DNA from: Breviolum minutum Mf 1.05b.01
Lineage: Eukaryota > Sar > Dinophyceae > Suessiales > Symbiodiniaceae
NCBI GenBank assembly: GCA_000507305.1
Contig: DF239032.1
Coordinates: 1 to 64,000 of the forward strand
Length of the DNA: 64,000 nt
Direction of reading: 5' to 3'
Shown: piece by piece, positions 34,643 through 46,488 of the stretch
How positions within the stretch are numbered: position 1 is the first letter of the stretch
Layout: every line of letters begins with the position of its first letter
The notes under the pieces: generated by a model
Databases searched by the model: none
Told to the model about the DNA's origin: nothing
The model's input: only the letters and a program-made list of their open reading frames with translations
Program-made: the position numbers and the translations under genes

Positions 34643-35347
34643 TGTAAAAAAGCAATGGCTGCCATGAAACGTCTGTTTTTTTTGGGGTGAATCCGCATCC
34701 AGCGGATTGGAGTGAAAAATGCGAAGATGAATCCAAAACGACCAAAAGAAGAAGTACTGCAAGCTTTGATTTGACTGTTCGCTAAAAGAATAATGTCCCC
34801 ATTTCAGAAATGTTGGAGAACTGGGTGAACCATAGGAGTGAACTCCCAACCAACGAATGTTCAAGCTGCTTGAAGGGAATCTTCTGCTCAAACCCACTCA
34901 AAACCCACCCATTTCCACCGTGGCAAAGGGACGTTGTTTCCCCAGAGACCAGGGGAATTTGGACTTGTCGACTACACACCTTTCCCTTGTGACCTGTTTT
35001 CAACATTTCAGCAACCTGAGATGTTTGCTTGGTGTTGGAATAAATCACCAGTCAAAGGAGGTTGTTTTGCTGTTTGGTTGAGATATATGAGTCGCCTCAT
35101 TGCTTTTTGGTCAAGATGTTCATAGCTGTCAACCAAAAAAGAACCTGCTCCCACAAAGATTAACATGAAACTTGAAGCCAATCCTTCATCAAGAAGCGCC
35201 TCTTAAAGGTAAATTTACCCCCCCTGTCACCACTGAAACACCTTGAATCAACTTCATCCCAAACATCTTATGGACGGTTTTTTTTACAAGAAAATATCCC
35301 AAATTCAAACCACCACCCCAACCATCCCCACCACCATCCCACCAGGG

Positions 35348-36058
35348 TCAACTTTGTGAAACCCCGACTGAAGCAGAAGGTAACGGCACCGGCACAGGGT
35401 TCGGGACCACCAGACTTTTCGTCAGCAAAGCTGCCAAGTCTTTAGCCTCGAGATGAGAATCAGGTGGTTTTTATATGGATGTTTCTACGAAAATCGTGGG
35501 TAAACTCCCCCCCAAATCATCCATTTTTAACCAGGGGTGTTGTCCATTCTTTTCACCATCCATTTTGGGGGAAAAACCCCTATTTTTGGAAACACCCATA
35601 TGGGAAGGTGAAACAAAACATACTGTTGATGGCAACCAGAAATCCGGTAAACTCACCAGTTGAGGAACCCGGTAGTTTATCCTATTATTGACAAGGCTTT
35701 CTTAGAATATAGCTATCGAAATCCTTAGTTTTGAGGTATTGAAAAGGAAAACAAACTACTGATCTATTGAGTTGATGATTATCCCCAACATATTACTTAT
35801 ATACCCAACGGTCAACCTCTTCTTTCGGGGGTTGACTCGTTGGGGACGATCACATGGGACCCACCAAAAGGGAAAAGGAAAGTCATCGACTCAAAAGTGC
35901 CGACTGGTAGGGGATATGTTCATTCCCTACAGGGTATATATCTGGCCAAATCATAATATGTCACCTTCACCTACATTTCCCTGAACCAAGGGGATTTCCC
36001 TTCCAACTTGCTACCTTTTGGGGGTGAGGTCGGGTGAGGTCGCTATAAATTGACCAGA

Positions 36059-36093
<35 letters not shown>

Positions 36094-39000
36094 GTATATA
36101 TATATATACACGTGTATGTATATAAGTATAAGAAAAATGTGTATCATGAATAAAAATGTGTATTATAAATATGAATATATATGTATATAGATTATATATA
36201 TTACAAGTAGACAGATGTGTGTGTGTGTGTGTGGTTGATTCATCATGAATAAATTGTATTGTGGACATAATAACTGTGCTGGTTTGTATGATGAAACTAA
36301 TCATTTTGAATATCTAAGCAAACAATGATAATTATACTGTATATTATATATGTATCTATATACTGCTTTTAGAACAGAGCGCACCATGTATGCATCTGAA
36401 TATCAGGGACACTATAAAGAGCATGGGATTTTCAAGAAATGATGGGAGACCCCACTTCGAGACCCGAGTCGTTCTGAACAATGAATGGGAAAAGAAAAAC
36501 CATCGCCCCTTTTGTTGGGTCATGTTGGGTTTGCTCATTTATAACCCCCCCTCAAAAAAAAATAGCATCTGTTTGGCAGATACCGCAGATACCACTACGA
36601 CCTCTTTTGTCGCAAGCAATTCGGGAATTCCTGGGATCAAACCACGGCAGAAACTCCCCTCAACCCCCCAACTCCAAGCGGTTTTCTTGGCGAAGCAGAC
36701 CGTAGCACCAATGCCCTGCGGTTCGACCACATCGTCTTCTACACCTTCCATCGGATGACCTTCCAAGGGGGCGGGTAAAAACTAAATCCATAGGATTTGG
36801 ATTCCGTTGATTCAATGGAGCCACGACCTACTTTCCATTGAATCCTGGTTGTTTTTCTTGTGATCCGTATAACGGTTTGCAATTACAATTTTATAATCCC
36901 CATAGAACTGGGCAGTATAATCCCCCATGTACCCTAAACAACCCGGGTGTTGTTCATTGCTCAACTGTTTGTTGAATAAACGCCCAGGTGTTGGAGGGTT
37001 TGGGATGTTTTTGATGGAGCTCAAAATCAAGCTGCAATGAAAGAAATTCAACAATATGAACTCATGGGTGGAGAAGAATGCATTAAAAAACTCTTGGACC
37101 AGGGGAGAGAACTAACTAACTACACGCCAAATTTTGTGAAATGCTGGTCAGAGATCAAGTCATTTTCCTCCTTGCCAGGGGGCTTCAAATCAGGGGAAGA
37201 GGGGTATTGTGACAAATGATGTCCCTGAGAAACAAACTCAAGTTTCACCCTTGCTGGATGTGCATACAAATGTGTGTGTGTATGTATATATATATATATA
37301 CATATACTCACTATTATATGTATATATAAATATATGTAATATATATCTATACATTTCCCACATATACATACACTATATGTATCTATACGGGTTTATGAAT
37401 ATACATACAACACATAAAAGCCGTTATTGCCATCATTCTACAGTAAACCCCCTTTTCAGGGTAATGTCTAACAAACCCACCACCTTTCTAAACAAAACAA
37501 GTCAAAAAGTTCCATCAGAAGCCCACCAAGCATCCCGGCTCACACAAGGGGCCGGAGCTGCCGACAGGTACGGAGCCTGATATACCACCAAGGCTATCCG
37601 GCGGCCAGGTTTTCCCAAAAGGCAGCGAGGGGGAACAAACCGAGGAAACCCAGGAAGCAGCTTCAGGGATTTTCGTTGGAACTGACTGCCCCCGACCGAG
37701 CGGACAATCTCCTCAGCATCCTGTGATGAAGGTGCAAGCACCTGAAAAAACGGATCCATCACTCTGTCGGGCCAGAGATGATAGGATGAAATGCTTGATG
37801 GACAGATTTTTGGAGGGGGAGGAAACTAGCTGATGTATTTAAATTTACATGTGCCACATTTCCTTCCTTCAAGCAACAATTCACCTCGAAGAAACTGCCC
37901 ACCAAGCTGGAAAACAATCAGCAACAAACCTTCCCTGCAAAACAATCAAACTAACATAGCACCTAAAAATGGGTGGTTGGAAGACAATCCTTTCTTTCCT
38001 GTTTGGGTTTGGAAGGTAACAACTTTCACGGGTAAAAACTTGCTGTTAAGTTTTCACGGGTGGTGCCGCTGTTGGCCCCCCGACAAGCTTTTGTGGCTTC
38101 ACCACCTGGCGGTGGTAAAATTCTGACGGGACAGACGGAGCATCGACTCAGGTGGGATTGGATTTTTTTGTTGGTTTTTGCCTCAAGGATGTGAAGTTGT
38201 TTCATTTTTTGCAACAAAAAAATTATGAAACACGGAACCTTTTTTTTTGAAAAAAAGCTGAAAAATTAGTGATTCTAGAAGAAAAATGGGCAGACGTTTT
38301 TTTTACTGTTTTACGCTTTCACACTGTGACCTTGTGGGTTTTTCAGGGAGGAAGGCGCAGTTGTGGGTTTTCTGGTTTCTTTCCGTCTGCCGGCCCTCAA
38401 AACTTCCTTCCAAACCACAAGCTTTCAGGTTCCATACTGTTGATGGCAACCAGAAATCCGGCGATCACCAGTTGAGCTTGGTAGTTTCTCCCATTATTTA
38501 CAAGCTTTTAGCACCATCCCAGGTGGTGATCGCCGGATTTCTGAACCATCATTATCAAACTTCGGGAGGTTTGTTCAAATATGCAGGTGGGGAGAAATGC
38601 AGCTTCATAATGTGCAAAGACTTGGGAAATGTGGTACCAGCATCATTTGTTGAACTCCATTCCCAAAATATTTATGAATCCTAGGTTATCTTAGGCCAGA
38701 AATTTGGAATCCTACAAGCTGCCATCTTTCCAACCTCTCAACCCCAACCCGGCCGCACATCCATCCATCCACCCGAGGCGGGGACCCCCAGGTCATCCAT
38801 CCACCCACATCGACCCAAGCGCCTTCTTGGCAGGTTTCCGCTTGCCTCCACAGGGACCGGCGCTCAAGGCCCGCCTGTTCGAACGCCTCAAAAAAGGGGG
38901 GAGGTGAGTTCTTCGACAGCTGGAGGCTACAAACCGGAGATTTACCCCCTTGGCTCAAAACAACTTTGGAAGGAAAATTGTTTTGGAAGAAACCTGAAAC

Positions 39001-40811
39001 CTACAACTTTGCCATTTTTTTAATGTGAAACGTTGCATTGTTCGATTTTTTTGGGGGGGTGGCAAAAAAACACTTGTTCAATCTTTTTCACCCCTTTCAG
39101 ATTTTTGATCCTCAGATTTCACTCCCGCCAAGTTGCTGTCGCATCCTTTGCTCGATGTGAGCCCTTGGTGCTGACTTCCACCCATCAAAACACGGGGAAG
39201 AAATATGGAGATCTTGATGGCTTGGTGGAGGTTTTCATAATGGTTGATGGACCGTTTTTATGGTGGCAAATGATTCTTCTTAAGCTTCTTTATCATAGCA
39301 CTTGATCAATCATTGTCAACCAAAGATCATTGCAAGCACGCCATGATGCTGCTTCCTGCAAGTACCATGATCCATGAAACCAGCATGATTTTTTTCTGAG
39401 CATTGAGCATTACCCCGAATGGTTATATGAACCTGTTAACACGGCATTCTGGAAATTCAATGATCCCTGAAATATGCATGAATATGCCATGGAAAATCAA
39501 CAGTTGGCTATTTTCTTTACCTTTTGTTACTCAATTTTCAGGATGGGCGCTGAGAAATCCTGCACCCACTGAAAGGATCTAATGTCCAAGGGAACTAACA
39601 TATCTCCCTAAATAAATGGCATCTTTGAAGATGATGTTTCCTTTTCCCCAAGTTGGGATATGTTAGTTTCCTGCCGGGGGTTAAACCTAAACCCTCGTCC
39701 CAAATCACGTGAGATTTTCACCATCCAAGCTCAACTGGTAACCATTCCCCCCGCTTGGATCTCCCGTGCCAATGGTGCGGCGTGCAGCCCGTGGGATCTT
39801 GGGAGACCTGCGCCTTCTCCTTCCAAGGGCGAAGGACGGTCAAGGGGCAAATGGATCATTGCAAATTGGTTGATGACCTTCCATAAATGGGGGTTTCCTA
39901 AAATGGTGGTACCCAACAACAAGTAACTATTGGTTTTCCTACTAAAATGATCATTTTGGGGTGTTTTGGGGGCACCACCATTTTAAGAAACACCCAAATA
40001 GAGAAACAAATATTTGAATTGAAACCTCACCTTTTTAAAATCTGATCTTAGATGAGTCTTTTGGTCTATAGTTCGATTCATTTAATTTTAAAAAAAGACA
40101 ACCAAATGAAAAAAAAAACTGGCTTCAAAAAAATGACAGTAAAGGCGTCCTGTCATAGCTATCTTTTTTTTTAAATCAAATCTATCCCTCCGAATCTCAT
40201 GCACACCTTTAAGGCCATCGACAATAGGGCCATCTCCGGAAAATCGCCCCCGTCTCTCGGCACCTCTTCGCTCAAGAGTTGCCACATGATTTGCTTATCA
40301 CCATGGGCTCCTCGACCTTGAAAACAACGCTCGGAACCCGAAGATAATTTGGGACGAAGGCCTTTCCCCATCCGGGATGGAGGCAGTCGAAGTGTCATTC
40401 TTGGTGCCAAAAACCATAACCAAACCGCCGGGATTTTTTGGGGTGCCAAAAGAAAAACGACCGGCTTTTCACAAAATCCTTCCGGAAAAAATGTGGATGG
40501 CAAGTGGCAAGACTTAAATGGCTATTTGCGAAGAGATCTGGTTGGTGGTTGAACCAACCCTTTGAAAAATGTGATCGTCAAAATGGGAAATCTTCCCCAA
40601 AGTTCGGGGTGAAAATTCCAAAAACATTTGAGTTGCCACCATCTAGAGATATATTTCAACTGGTGCAACTGCTGGATTTCTGAACCATCCACCAATCTCT
40701 TGCAGATTTGATCCCCACCAACCCTTCGCCTGCAGCACCATGCGTTGGAGTCCAGCCATCTTTCGCTAGGATCTCAATCGCTGCATTCCTCAGCTTGGAT
40801 GTTTCCTTCAT
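35348..40811 (-). CDS. Unrecognised multi-exon gene, possible weak ankyrin-like start
   Basis: Exons: 40693-40811 (MKETSKLRNAAIEILAKDGW, then TPTHGAAGEG, resembling an ankyrin turn), 40207-40316 (DKQIMWQLLSEEVPRDGG... to ...MALLSMALK), 39743-39877 (VINQFAMIHLPLDRPSPLEG...), 38823-38886 (AFEQAGLERRSLWRQAETCQ), 38058-38146 (DAPSVPSEFYHRQVVKPQKL...), 37513-37741 (VLAPSSQDAEEIVRSVGGSQ...), 36602-36759 (MEGVEDDVVEPQGIGATVCF... to ...IPELLATKE) and 35348-35446 (AKDLAALLTKSLVVPNPVPV... to a stop). Phase agrees at every junction from 40.2 kb down, which resolved the strand at 38.8 kb, where the plus strand also looks good. The only phase problem is between the first two exons. ATG follows the first acceptor directly, so this may be the true start; it could instead continue the ankyrin/PDZ gene upstream. 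No overall family recognised. Confidence 0.6.
35475..35600. repeat. Family C inverted-repeat element
   Basis: Copy just upstream of the last exon of the 35.3-40.8 kb gene; a partial family A element adjoins it at 35619. Confidence 0.75.
35832..35938. repeat. Family D inverted-repeat element
   Basis: Shares a long core (AAAAGTGCCGACTGGTAGGG) with the copy at 53.9 kb, suggesting a young subfamily. Confidence 0.8.
36056..36115. repeat. (TA)n microsatellite
   Basis: About 60 bp of TA with a few GT steps, within the 36.0-36.4 kb AT-rich intron segment. Similar shorter tracts lie near 70-110, 5600, 8090-8140, 11710, 19900, 21700, 23880, 29590, 37280, 42455, 45650, 56570, 58855 and 59620. Confidence 0.95.
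36828..36985. repeat. Family G dispersed element
   Basis: Second copy, about 20 bp longer; its left end TTCCATTGAATCCTGGTTGT is preceded by the related ATTCAATGGAG segment in inverse order. Confidence 0.65.
38436..38552. repeat. Family A inverted-repeat element
   Basis: Copy in an intron of the 35.3-40.8 kb gene; ends ATACTGTTGATGGCAACCAG and GGATTTCTGAACCATCATTA. Confidence 0.8.
39577..39682. repeat. Family D inverted-repeat element
   Basis: Copy with AAGGGAACTAACATATCTCC and GGGATATGTTAGTTTCCTGC arms. Confidence 0.8.
39889..39995. repeat. Family C element beside a splice acceptor
   Basis: On the minus strand its right arm is followed after a few bases by ATGGAAG, the acceptor of the 39743-39877 exon. 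Confidence 0.8.
40538..40646. repeat. Family B inverted-repeat element
   Basis: Copy in the first intron of the 35.3-40.8 kb gene, ending GAGTTGCCACCATCTAG. Confidence 0.75.
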
Positions 40812-41475
40812 CTTTAGGGGTTATAACCCATATTCTTAGGGCTTAAAACCTTGATTTTCATGGTTTTGGGGTCCAAGAAGGGTGGTTAAGTTTTTTTGGG
40901 GGGTTGGCTTGGTGGGGTTGCTTTCATTGGTTTGCCTTCAGTAGGAGATTGAATCATCTAATCATACTTCTGAAATCTCAGCGCTCTTCTTGTCAGTTGT
41001 GGCACACACAACTCAACTACACAGCTCTCATGGGCGGTTCAATAGAATAAATCTAAGAAAAATAAAAATGTGGCGTATGATGTGTATGTAGTTATGTAAA
41101 ATATATCGACACATATATACATATATGTGTATAAAATATATATATATACATATTTGTACACAAATAGAACCCCAAGTGACCTCTCTTGTGATGGGTTGAC
41201 CCTTCCATTTTCAGGGGTCAAATGCTTCAAACCTAATTGTCAGATCCCAGGTGTATATGAAATATAGATTTGTTCATATCCTTTCCACATAAATCGTATG
41301 TATGTATGTAGTACCCTCCCGAAAGCTACCATGACAATGGAAAAAACAACCCCCCCTTTTCTGTTAGCAATGCTGATATTCCTTCCATTGCCATGCTAGT
41401 TTTCGTGGGTGTATATATTTTTGATATAATTATGATATTGATGGTATTGATTATGTGTCACTATGTGTTTTCCAC

Positions 41476-44400
41476 CTAGCCCCAAGGACATCCCCACTGA
41501 GTTGCCAGGCCCTCTGAATTCCAAGATCACTGGAAAGCCGAAGCTGGTCGAGACATATTTGGTCCTGTATGCTACCAGGGCTGAAGCTCGTGCTCAGTAC
41601 TTCATCATCATCATAATAATAATAATAATAATCATCATCATCATCATCATCAGCCATTCCATTCTATCTAAAAATTCCTGAACTCACGCCACTCCGCTAA
41701 ACCCCAACCTCGTGGAAGATCATCCCATTCCTTCAACTTACCCCACTGAGCTTGCATCAAAATCTCTGCTCAAATAACTCTGATGTTTCTCCCGCAACTT
41801 GAGCCCCTTAGCAGTTATAAGTGGAGTTATAACCCTTATAAATGGCCTTATAAATGGGTAACTGGGGTTATTTCACCCCTATATATAAGTGGAGTTATAA
41901 GTATAACCCTACTTATACTTGCTCAAAAGTAGCCCATCTTGTACTAGCCATCCCAAGTGTTTTTTCTTCAAATCCTTAAGGATTCCAAGATGTTCTTGTT
42001 CAACGGTGGCGGCTGACGATAACTCAGGAAGCCGGTTCCGCTACAAGCCTGACAAACGACACGGTGGGGAAGATGTGTTTTCCTATTGAAAATGAGTATA
42101 TTTCATTGCAAAGGTTAAATTCTTCAGAAATCCATCTAACCACCTGGGATGTATATAAAAATAATTAAAACATGGAATCTTCTCAACTGTCAACTGCTGA
42201 CCACTTGGATTTCTCTAACCAGTATGTTAGTTCACCCGAAACTCCTTTCCCATCAACAAAAAAACTCCACACCTTTTCCCAGCTCCAAGGTTCCCCAGCC
42301 TCCAATCGATCCCCAGGCATCAATCCCGCTTCTTCGGCCTTGCTTCCCATGGGGACGCACAGCACTGTGGCCTCACTTGGCGTGTCTTGGGATCGGTTTT
42401 TTTCATATGACACCAAAAGCCCAAACTTCAAGCAATATTCTATGTTTAATATATATATATATATATATATTGGGAAAATCCTTCAAAAATTACCATAAAA
42501 ATGTTGCATTGCTGTTGGTTTGATCCCACCCAACATGGGTAATTTAATGATCCCTGTTTGTAACAACAGGAAGAAACTCACCAAAAATAATGTGTTCTTC
42601 ATCTTTGGTAGCTACTGGTCATGTGTTACCACAGCTTTGTCTTTTAAACACCGGGTTTCACTGACCTCCCATCTTCCCTTCACAAAATGGGTCACAAAAA
42701 ATGGGTAACGGTCCGGCCTCCGTGTCTTCGGCGGACTTGAGACCACCCACCACCTGGATTCCAATGATGATCTCACGGGCACCAGGGTTTTCGATGATGG
42801 CCAAAGTTTAGGAGCCGAGCTTTCGGTGAAGAATATGCAAAACTGGTTGGTGGTTGAACAAACCCAACCCATCTGAAAAATATTATGAGTCAAAATAGGA
42901 ATCTTCCCCAAAGTTCGGGGTGCAAATTTAAAAAAATATTTGAGTTGCCACCACCTAGTGAAGGTTACTCTTCCTCCCATCATGGTTCAGTGGAGAATGG
43001 GTCCCTCCCTAGAAGACGATCGTTTCCTCTAGGGTCATTTTGAACCACTGAACCATGATTATGGGAGGAAGGTTGGTAAAGTTGCATCTCAAGATGATGA
43101 AAACATCCTGTTTTTTTGCTGGAGTGGAGTCCAATCAGAATTCAGAATAAAAAAATGGGAGAATGGGGTCACCATATTCAATCTTTTTTAGTCCATGGTC
43201 GTTTGGTGGTGAAGGTTGGGTTAATATTCGAAGAAGTCTAAATCTTTCGAGGAGACCTCTCCTTCCAACCAACATCTTTCAGAATCAAACTGATTCCTTC
43301 ACAGAAGGAATCACTCACCAACCGGAAATCCAAACCATCCAAACTTGGCCGTCCATATGAAACTCAACAAGTGGCTCGAGTCAAGGGATTTTTTTTCCGC
43401 CAACGACAAGTGGCTCACTTTTTGGGGTCACTTAGTTTCAATGGATTCCAATCCCCCACAACAATCACATCCCGGATTTCATCCAACAGCCCGGTTTTTC
43501 ACCCAAAAGTTTCAGGTTACCTCATATGGAGGGTTTCCGGGTAACCTTGTAAGGCTATTTGGGGGGGGGGGGGGGTTTCCCGTACATCAGCCTTACATAA
43601 AGCTTGTATAGGTGAGGATCCCTCCATTTTTGGGTACCTGAACTGTTTTGGTGGATTTTGGGCAATACGAACGGAACCCCATGCCAACACAGGAGGTCCA
43701 ACCGGGGGCCCCACCTGTACACCAAGCTCCATATCGTGCAACATCTCCTCAAACGATGTTGCGATGAGGGAGCCCAACCCTTACACCCAAGGTTGGTGTA
43801 TCAGCGCAACTACCCTCCCTGAAACTGACGTAGCCGTGGAAAATCCACCGTTTTGATGGTATTTTACCAGGAAAGATGGGGGATTTTCAGGGGCTATGTT
43901 AGTTTCACGGAGGGTAAACTTTTGTGGAACATTGACTTTTGAAGTGGCCTTGGTTGCACTGGCTGCCTACCATCTGGCCCTTTGATGGCATTGAATCGAT
44001 CCTTTCAGAAAAACGGCCTCCTATGACTGAACTTGGTCGCCAAACGAAAGAAGAAAAAGCTTGAATAAAAACACACAACCCAACATGTAAGTACCAATCT
44101 TCTAAATGTACTTGTAGAAGCAAGTATACATACATCTTCAGAATAAAATCTCATGTTGGGGATATTCTTCGGGCTTCATTTTTGTACCATATTTCTCACC
44201 CAAACCTCCATCGAGTAGGTTGACCGGACTGAGACCAGGACGTCAGGGTTGGGTACATCTTCTCACCCAAACCCGAATATCCGAATCACCCAAAGGGGGG
44301 GCACCAGGGACTGTCACTCCTCTTCGGTGCTGTAGACCAAGTTCTTCAAGGAAAAGGCTTTGGGATCTCTATACAACTGTAGCACCTGAAGATCGCCGTT

Positions 44401-46401
44401 TTGGTCCGGTTTTTTTTTTTGAAACACTGAAAACATAGGGCCCGGGGTAGGCGTGGATATGGCAAGATTCATGTTGCAAATGCTAGATATGCAGTGTTGT
44501 TTCTAGGGGATTGTGGTGATTCACCTCCTAAAAAAAGCTCAGATCCGATCCTTGTCACAGCAGTTTTCTGGAGAACATGCTTTTCGCAGGGGTATGTGTC
44601 CCTTGTTTGGCATTTGCCTTAGCCAGTGCACAATCGGAAAAACAAACTTCCGGAACCTTCTACCCACTTAAAACTGAGGTGATTTGTAAGACTTACTGAG
44701 GCGATTTGCTATATCTCCCTTACATACACAGTACCGGATGGGCCTATGACTGTCACACATCATCGCACTTCAGCTGGGCGATCAAGGCCAACGAGTTGAT
44801 CCCCCTTGGGACCCACCCCCCCTTTCAAAAGGCACCTTGGAAATGAAGACAGCGTCACCCGACATCACGGCATGATGTAAGGCTGAAAAGCCATGTGCAT
44901 CAGTCAAACCCAAGAGGAAAGGATAATGGGCCACCATCGCACGCACCTGGAAAATGGTGCGACAGGGGGAAGAAGTTGGTTGCTTCTCACCAAAACCCGT
45001 GCTTGATTGAAATTAAGAACACATGTGTTTTTCCCTATTTGGAAAAGAATCTTTACAAGCAACAAACATTTGGATATATTTATTTTGTGGGTCTGACAAA
45101 ACTGAAGAGGTTTTTTGAAACATCAAATTGTTGGTCAAAAATGTTGCTGGGATTTAGATCTTCATTTCAATTTACACCTGGTTTTAGATCCCAGAAAAAT
45201 ACCGCAACTTCACAAGTTTGAAAGAAAAAAACTGCAATACCAGTCTGTAATAAAACAATACATGGAAGACATGGAAGACACGTGTTTTCACTTATTGGCT
45301 TTGTTATCAAAACATCATTGTTTTGATTGCAACAAAGTGGTGGAAAAAAGCTGCAACAAATCCATCATCCATGCAACATTAATTGGCAAGCCGGCAAGCC
45401 TAATTTTCAAGATGGATTGTCTCAAGATATGTGTCGAAACGGGGTTGATTCTTCATTCGCTCCCTGGTTTTGATTGCTCCATTCACCCAACGCACAGGGC
45501 GGCCTCTCGAAAGTTGCCTGCTTCACAGTAGGCAAAGAGATCCTGCAATCCGTAACAACGTTGAAGACCAAAACCATGCTGCCGACTGAAAATTTGGAGG
45601 AATGCACATAGACTTGTAGGTTCTTCACGAAAGATACAGAGTGTGTATATATATATATATCATATTTGTATGTATGTGTGTATCTATATATATATATATC
45701 AGGGCAAAATATGGCAATTTACCCAAACTGGAAAACTATGGAACACAGAATCATCTTCAACCCCCCCTCCTTTTTCAGATGCCACTGGTTCAGTGGAAAA
45801 TGGATCCCTCGAAGAGCAGTTTTTTCTCTATGCTCTGCACTACACAAAAACCATGCGATGCGAGGAAATAAATCATCTTCCAATAACCATCGTTTTGATA
45901 CATTTCGAAAAAAAAAAATCTAGATCTGATAAGCACTTCAAAATCATGTCTATGCTACCAAAACGGCCAACCTGTTCGTCCAAACTTTACCCATTCAATT
46001 CTCGCAAAAAAGAAAAAAAAACTTCCCTGGCAACTTCTTCACCCTTCCCAGTGAAAAAAAAATCAAACAACATATCCCACCCAAACCGGGAGTTTCAACG
46101 CCAGAAACCTCATCATTATCATCCTTTACTACTCAAACAAACCCCATGCCTTTTAAAAGGCCGGTGTGGAATATTGGATTTTTCTTCCACCTCCACGTTC
46201 CCCTGGTGGAGGCGTTCCCGGTGACTTCGGCTTCGGAAAAACTCCCACAGGGGCCTTTAACTTGGCCATGTCTTTGTCCAGCTTGGGTTTTTTGATGCGT
46301 CCCTTCACATCAGCACCTCAGTTTTTCACTTCGGTGGAAAAGGTTTCTGAAATTTTGAATGATGTTTTCTAGGTGTCCCCACGAGATGTCGTTGTTGTTG
46401 C

Positions 46402-46488
<87 letters not shown>

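Larger units (their letters stand above)
32994..35347. other. Spacer between transporter A and the gene ending at 35348
   Basis: GC-rich islands at 33.5, 33.8 and 34.4 kb are open in several frames on both strands, and I could not choose between them. A perfect-looking 100-bp hairpin lies at 34536-34642. The rest is AT-rich, with a short TA-rich tract near 33.95 kb. Confidence 0.4.

Noticed and set aside
35341..35383. Tiny plus-strand exon VNFVKPRLKQK with good splice sites
   Set aside because: The overlapping minus-strand terminal exon continues ...LLATKE with AKDLAALLTKS in phase and ends at a stop codon.
38704..38907. Plus-strand exon ending ...KARLFERLKKGG before GTGAGT
   Set aside because: Attractive composition and donor, but the minus-strand exon here joins its neighbours on both sides in phase (split Val codon to 38146), so the plus reading is taken as the shadow.
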